Origin: Agrocybe praecox
Taxonomy: Eukaryota; Basidiomycota; Agaricomycetes; Agaricales; Agrocybaceae
NCBI GenBank assembly: GCA_964017145.1
Contig: OZ024849.1
Coordinates: 2,480,001-2,544,000, forward strand
Direction of reading: 5' to 3'
DNA length: 64,000 nucleotides
Shown here piece after piece: positions 59,348-64,000 of this stretch. The notes beneath the pieces are model-generated. The model was not told where the DNA came from. It did no database searches and worked only from the letters and a program-made list of their open reading frames with translations. Each line of letters opens with the position of its first letter. Position 1 is the first letter of the stretch. The translations under genes and the position numbers were made by a program.

Positions 59348-60850
59348 GCGTTCTGGCCAAGTGACGTCGCACCGATAGTCCTGGCTCGTCTTATTGTAGA
59401 CTTTACGTGGAAGTGAATATGATATTTCGTTCTATCTTTTACCTTGATTCGCTAGCCATGTCCATGTCGCGTTCAGATTTTTGAAAATCTGTCAGTGATG
59501 ATGTTATTTCAACTTCGCCCTGGCCCATATAATAGCTTCCGGTTGCTCTCAAATTTACGACCGCTGAGTCAGTCCTAACACTGAACTGGCCTATGATGGA
59601 CGTGAATTCGACTGCGAAGAAAACACCTGATTAATTTCCCCACATGTGACTGTAGCATCCAAATAGCGCAATTTTTACCAGTATACTGTTCCCATTCCAT
59701 TCAACAAAACATGGCACAAATGCACAAGTCATACCAGAGGAAGATCAGGACAGACGAGCCGCCTTCGACCAACATTATTGCAATCTCTGGTGTCCAATGT
59801 TTTTCATTAAAAAAAATTCAATAACAAAGACACAAATGGTTCATGATAGAAAACGGTCGTAAGGCATAAGACCTTCTGGCGTCAGTGGATATGCATAAGT
59901 TGCGGCTGTCTGGGAAGGAAAAATACGCAATAGAGAAGGAACGACGGGAAAAGAGCTCTGAGGTGAATTCTAAGAGGACCACTTCAGATCTGCAGACACA
60001 AGGGAGAATTAGAAGAGGAATCTGCCAGTAACAGCCTCCGATCCGCCGTCAATCCAATTATGAAGAAGAGGGGGTCGAATGAGCATTGGTGGAAATGAAG
60101 GAGGTAGGGGTACAGATAATATTGGTCATGATGGTGGTGCCACTATAAACTGATGTTCTCAGGCCCCCTTCGAGAAGTGCATGTGAAGCTTTAGCCTGGC
60201 ACCAGCCCTTCAAGAAGTAATGCATAAATGACATACATCCATGTACATTCGTATATAGTTATCATGGTACTACGCATGGAGGAAACATTTTAAAAATCTT
60301 TCTTTCTCGTGCCTGGTTCTGTGTTCAGATTGAATCTTTCGGGTACGCAGACACGCGCTTGTACAAATTAGCGCAGAGTGAGAACCAAAGAATGCGAAGG
60401 GTGGCGGGATCCGAAGGAAAGGCTGATTGTCGAGTATAAGATAAGATAAGATCCATTGCGATAGTGACGTGTACGTACATATAATACGTGACGCGTCGCC
60501 AACGCGTCACTCCCTTCTTGATGTTCTCGAGTCGCGTCCGTCATGATGCACGCAAATCTAGGTATTGAACAATGATACAGATACCATCAATGCGCACCTT
60601 CGCTGTCATGGCTGTTTGCTATCTAGTCGAAAGAGTGTAGAAGGAGGACAAGAAGGGATGAATGGGATAGGATAGGACTCGGTGCATGCAGCATCGTTGG
60701 CGAACCGCGGTAGCTAACAGTTAGCGATGCTGAGATGCCCAACGCTTCGCGGCTCCTCCCTTTTCCTTCCTCCGTTCTCGCTTTCCAGCTTATGGAATGA
60801 CGAACGGTTCAGTTATGTGCGAGCTGCCCATGGATGGGATGTCGTAGTCG
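59348..60850. other. Intergenic, nothing recognised
   Basis: Only short frames. GATAAGATAAGATCC at about 60439-60453 resembles the window's recurring GATTAGATTAGATC word. Confidence 0.45.
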
Positions 60851-61660
60851 TTGGCAGTTAAAGCAGCCGTCCCTGTCCGCAGCTTTCAAGCCTTTGGCCA
60901 GACAGGTCACGAAAGGCGCTCCACTCATACTCCCCTCTCCTTCTCTCCCGGTCCCAACGTTGCACGCGCTGCACGAGACCGACCATCCGTCTCCTCGGAC
61001 TCTCACGATCCAACCTCCCCTCACTTTCGCATCATCTGCACAGACCTGCCCGCCGCAAAGCGTGCGCGCACACAGCGGTACGCGAACTACTTCCCTGAGG
61101 AAGAGACGACGTCGAACTATCACCTATCATTCGCAGCGCTATGTTTATGGAGAGAAGTGGCGACAGAATTGGGTATTGGGGGCAGAGTCTGAGAGGCGCT
61201 TTGGAGAGTAAGTGTTGTTTTCTTTGCCTCTACTTTTACTTCTTCTTCTAATATAATATTGCAGGTATCCAAAACAACAACGGCTGCTCAACCTCGAAAA
61301 AAATCAATCCGTGAACCAATATTCGCTCCCATCGCACTGCCTCTCTTTACCCTCCCCATCCCCACCATCAACCCCGCCCCCAACCCCCCAACAAATCGAC
61401 CACCTCCTCTGCACGCTCCACCCAGCCAAATTCGGCGTCACCTCATCGCCCCGCCCTATCCATACCCTTTTCCTCCTTCACTTTTGACCGGGCAGGGGTG
61501 AGTTTTTTGGGAGGTTTTGGGTTTGGCTGGGCGCTGATTTATGTTTGCGTGTATTACATGTGTGTTTCTGTAGACGGATCCGCCGGCTACTCCGTTGTTG
61601 ACGGGGACGAAGCAACATTGTTTGATGGAGATTAGAGGGACGGTGAGGGGGGTCGAATGA
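60851..61660 (+). pseudogene. METTL14/Kar4-like (MT-A70 family) pseudogene
   Basis: Pieces of a METTL14-type RNA methyltransferase-complex subunit can be followed through several frames. First AAKRARTQRYANYFPEEET (ending about 61110), then one frame over YHSQRYVYGEKWRQNWVLGA and ESERRFGE. A good 56-nt intron (61210-61265) leads to EYPKQQRLLNLEK. A Pro/Ser-rich stretch and LLCTLHPAKFGV end in a stop at about 61487. After a gap, 61590-61660 gives TKQHCLMEIRGTVRGVE and a stop. These match the family landmarks NDYSQ..VDTG..PQNFI..D, RFEEYPKL.ELI.LK, L.P.KFDVIL and K.EHCLMGI.GTVRRS, in order and about the right spacing. The catalytic-fold centre between the last two blocks is missing. Frame changes and stops mark it as dead, probably a partial duplicate of a gene elsewhere in the genome. 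Confidence 0.7.
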
Positions 61661-62272
61661 TCGTTGGTTCGTTTCATTTGTAACGTTGATGAGTTGACAT
61701 CTCTTGTTAATACATAATATACTCATGTCCTACTTTTTCATCTCCAAGACACGGACGTGATAACACGGGAAGGGGATGGAGATGTACATCCTAATAGAGA
61801 ATAAGCTCTGCCTGGGCATGCCCAGGTTGGAGATTTTTGAGAGGATTACGTCCTTCAGGAGGGGGGTGGGTCACGGTGTTTGCCCCTGGGCAGGGGGCGT
61901 TTTTGCCTCGGGGGTCTGGGGTGCTTGCTCCGGATGGTGATCCACTAGTGAGAAAGGCCAATTCGACATCTTCGTCGAGTACGAACCTCGACCTTGTTAA
62001 GAGATCGCAGCCGGTAGACGTGAAATTCCATGTGGAAACATACCAGTGGGCGCGAGGATATGTGTGGATTTCATCACTGGCTGGACAATCTTCTTTGGCT
62101 CTCGGTACACAGTGCGTTGTTTCATGTCAGCCACCCCACGTCGGACATATATAAGCCCTGTTGGCGTACGCGAACTCTCATTGATACCTTCGACATCGAC
62201 ATCCAATCAATTCAGTTCTCTTCCTTTTTGATCTCTCCTCGAATCGCTACCATTACCATTACTATCGCAATC
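61661..62272. other. Intergenic and promoter of the small secreted-protein candidate
   Basis: A TATATAA box lies at 62148-62154, about 120 bp before the start at 62273. A G-rich plus-strand frame at 61837-62154 shows no family pattern. Confidence 0.4.
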
Positions 62273-62620
62273 ATGAGATTTCTGACGACATTTACGATCT
62301 CAAGCTTCGCGTTTATGCACGCCTCAGCATTCATTATAACTCTCACGACACCGCTATTAGACTACCCCCATATGATGAAGCTTTGCAACAAAGCTGGGAA
62401 TTCAACCGTGAGTTCATTTTTCATTTCCTCAGTGTAAAATAAGCTGACTCCGCGTTGTAGTACGCATAGCGAGATTCAAGGGGAACAAATACATCGAACA
62501 AAACTATGATCAATGCTATAACTTTGCTTTTTCAGATGGAGCCGAGCGGGATCAGACTGTATTCTGTAAAAGCGCGACATGTCGAGCGTATATGTGAGTT
62601 TCTACTTTATTTATAGATGA
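62273..62620 (+). CDS. Small secreted protein candidate
   Basis: Start at 62273 with a hydrophobic leader (MRFLTTFTISSFAFMHASAF), then ITLTTPLLDYPHMMKLCNKA. An intron begins at about 62410 (GTGAGT), and exon 2 reads RIARFKGNKYIEQNYDQCYN, then FAFSDGAERDQTVFCKSATC, RAY. A last intron (62594-62616) would add only one residue before a TGA at 62620. About 95 residues, with four cysteines in the mature part. The exon 1/exon 2 joint is one base off with the best donor, so a less usual donor or another acceptor is needed. I do not recognise a family. Secretion is inferred from the leader only. Confidence 0.4.
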
Positions 62621-63165
62621 ATGACCTTCCTAACAACGTTCTGATTTACTGTAAGTAATGCAAACTGTACTGTGGGAGATCATTTTCCAGCCCCTACAAC
62701 GTTTCTTCCAGGAATGTTTCTCGCCAATACTGCGGGCACTGACCGACTTAGTGCCGAAGTTTTCAACATGAAATCGGTCACTTGCCAAAAGACAATCAAA
62801 AAGATAATCCGATAACTCATTCGGTGGTTGCAAATTCGCCGTCAATTTTTCAGTGCCAGATGATTAGCATATATTTGTGGTGTACATATATTATTTTCTA
62901 GGTCCTCGACGTTTTCGTGGTTTTGATAAGGAGGCCTAGAATGAAATTTGGGTTCATTTAGAAAATTTATATATATATGGCTATTTTGCGTATGGAATTA
63001 GATTCAGCTGCCGTTATTCCTTGCTCAAACTAGATGCGGACCCAGTTTAATGAAATCCAAGGCTAGACCCCATGTACCCAAGACAAAATTGATCTTGTGT
63101 CATTACGATCCAAAGTCGAGTTCGGATTTTACAAAGGTCGATGACGTTGAAACCGTGCAGGAGGG
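62621..63165. other. Intergenic, nothing recognised
   Basis: AT-rich spacer with a TATATATATG run near 62970. No gene is supported. Confidence 0.5.
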
Positions 63166-63524
63166 TGAAACGATGTGAATCGTTGTGAGTTCGGGGAAAG
63201 AGGTGAGACGAGGCGGAATCGTCTCGGGGTTCTAAACCTCTTGGTGGTGAATGGAAAGGGTAGGTGTGGAACGTTGCGTGGATTAATAACGAGTGTGAGT
63301 CAGGTACATAACTTCTGCTGGGGAGTACAAAGCAAGTAGACTACTGTTATATATATGTAATTCTACTCGTAATGATACTCAGGGGGCAAGATTTAGAATC
63401 AAATCAAAATAGGAGGGGTTTATCTAGGCGAAAAGAAGTTTTCTAAGACTAATTAAACAAGCGAGGGAGAACCCTTAAGGGTGCCTCGCTGGCAAAAAGG
63501 AAAATAAACTAAAAAAAAAGGGGG
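63166..63524 (-). repeat. LTR-like dispersed repeat, copy B (minus orientation)
   Basis: Inverted copy of 48593-48971, about 14.6 kb away. Read on the minus strand it shows the same landmarks in order: TTTTAGTTTATTTTCC, ACCCTTAAGGGT, GTTTAATTAGTCTTAG, TAGATAAACCCCTCCTATTT, a TATATATA centre, GAAGTTATGTACCTGACTCA, ATTAATCCACGCAACGTTCC, ACGATTCCGCCTCGTCTCAC and a CATCGTTTCA end. Similarity stops at both ends at nearly the same points as in copy A, as expected for one mobile unit. No coding sequence is attached. Confidence 0.7.
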
Positions 63525-63856
63525 AATGGCTTCGGTCCGAAATGTTGGCTGCGCATCGAGATGGCGTGTTTGTGTCGGTTTCGGGCGTAGGCAAGGTGCG
63601 TACCTTACAAGGGTACATGAGAAAAGAGCGCCTGAAATGGGAGAGGATTGGCCAGTTTGACGTGCTAACCGAAGGGAAGACTTGCGGAGTGCAAACGGGA
63701 AGTTCGCACATGAATGCACAACGCATCGACACAATCATTGAGACGACCTCTTGACTTTACATTGCAGCTGCCAAGTTGGCGGCATGCTGATTAGATTAGA
63801 TCATCTGGAATCACGTGTTCCATAGATTACAGTTTGCGCTTGCTTACCGAATCATC

Positions 63857-64000
63857 ATGGCTTCTTCCTATTCCACCATGTCGTGCATTTCTGCCGTCTC
63901 CAACCTGTTGAAAGGTCAATAGCCCCACTAAATTATTTCTGTTGCTCGCGGCTCTGGTCTATCGGATTGCGATTTGTCCACAGGATATGCGTGGATTTCA
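63857..64000 (+). CDS. Possible 5' end of a gene cut by the window edge
   Basis: An ATG at 63857 opens MASSYSTMSCISAVSNLLK, which meets a GT donor at about 63915. After roughly 70 bases a CACAG acceptor at about 63983 is followed by GATATGCGTGGATTTCA, giving GYAWIS in frame. This is a plausible first exon plus the start of a second, but too little is present to name a product. Confidence 0.25.

Overview
The window looks like nuclear DNA of a mushroom-forming basidiomycete (Agaricomycetes). Genes are split by many short introns of about 50-60 nt with GT..AG ends. The families present (WSC-domain glyoxal oxidase, WOPR/Gti1-Pac2 regulator, DUF6533 and DUF6535 membrane proteins, rapidly duplicating F-box-like proteins, aquaglyceroporin) are typical of that class. 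There is no operon structure, CRISPR array or bacterial feature.

Left part (1-25 kb), mostly intact conserved genes. A large secreted copper-radical oxidase with four WSC domains lies on the minus strand (131-4900). A WOPR transcription factor with a Pro-rich tail follows on the plus strand (8271-9991), then a gene-poor stretch with a DUF6535 remnant and a broken small cysteine-rich secreted protein gene. Next come a 13-exon SAC3/GANP mRNA-export scaffold (16644-22123) and an FHA-domain protein with a coiled coil and a possible C-terminal membrane anchor (22504-25224).

Middle (25-43 kb). Two decayed cytochrome P450 copies lie in tandem, followed by a tRNA-Arg(CCU), a DUF6533 multi-span membrane gene, a nine-exon aquaglyceroporin, an intact single-exon F-box-like gene, a second type of multi-span membrane gene, and a small gene for an acidic, probably nuclear protein.

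Right part (43-64 kb), accessory and rearranged. It holds a second DUF6533 gene, a second intact F-box-like gene and a third F-box copy that is a pseudogene. A head-to-head pair of paralogues of an unrecognised family shares an 815-bp promoter region and identical intron positions. A METTL14/Kar4-like pseudogene and a small secreted-protein candidate follow. An LTR-like repeat occurs in inverted copies at 48.6 and 63.2 kb with a third partial copy at 41.3 kb. There are also local tandem and dispersed repeats and a recurring 14-nt word confined to this block. The picture is a conserved flank joined to a birth-and-death region where duplicates of F-box, membrane and P450 genes are made and lost.

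Exon boundaries were read by eye from reading frame, splice sites and family similarity. Function is inferred from recognised motifs, and no database search was run.
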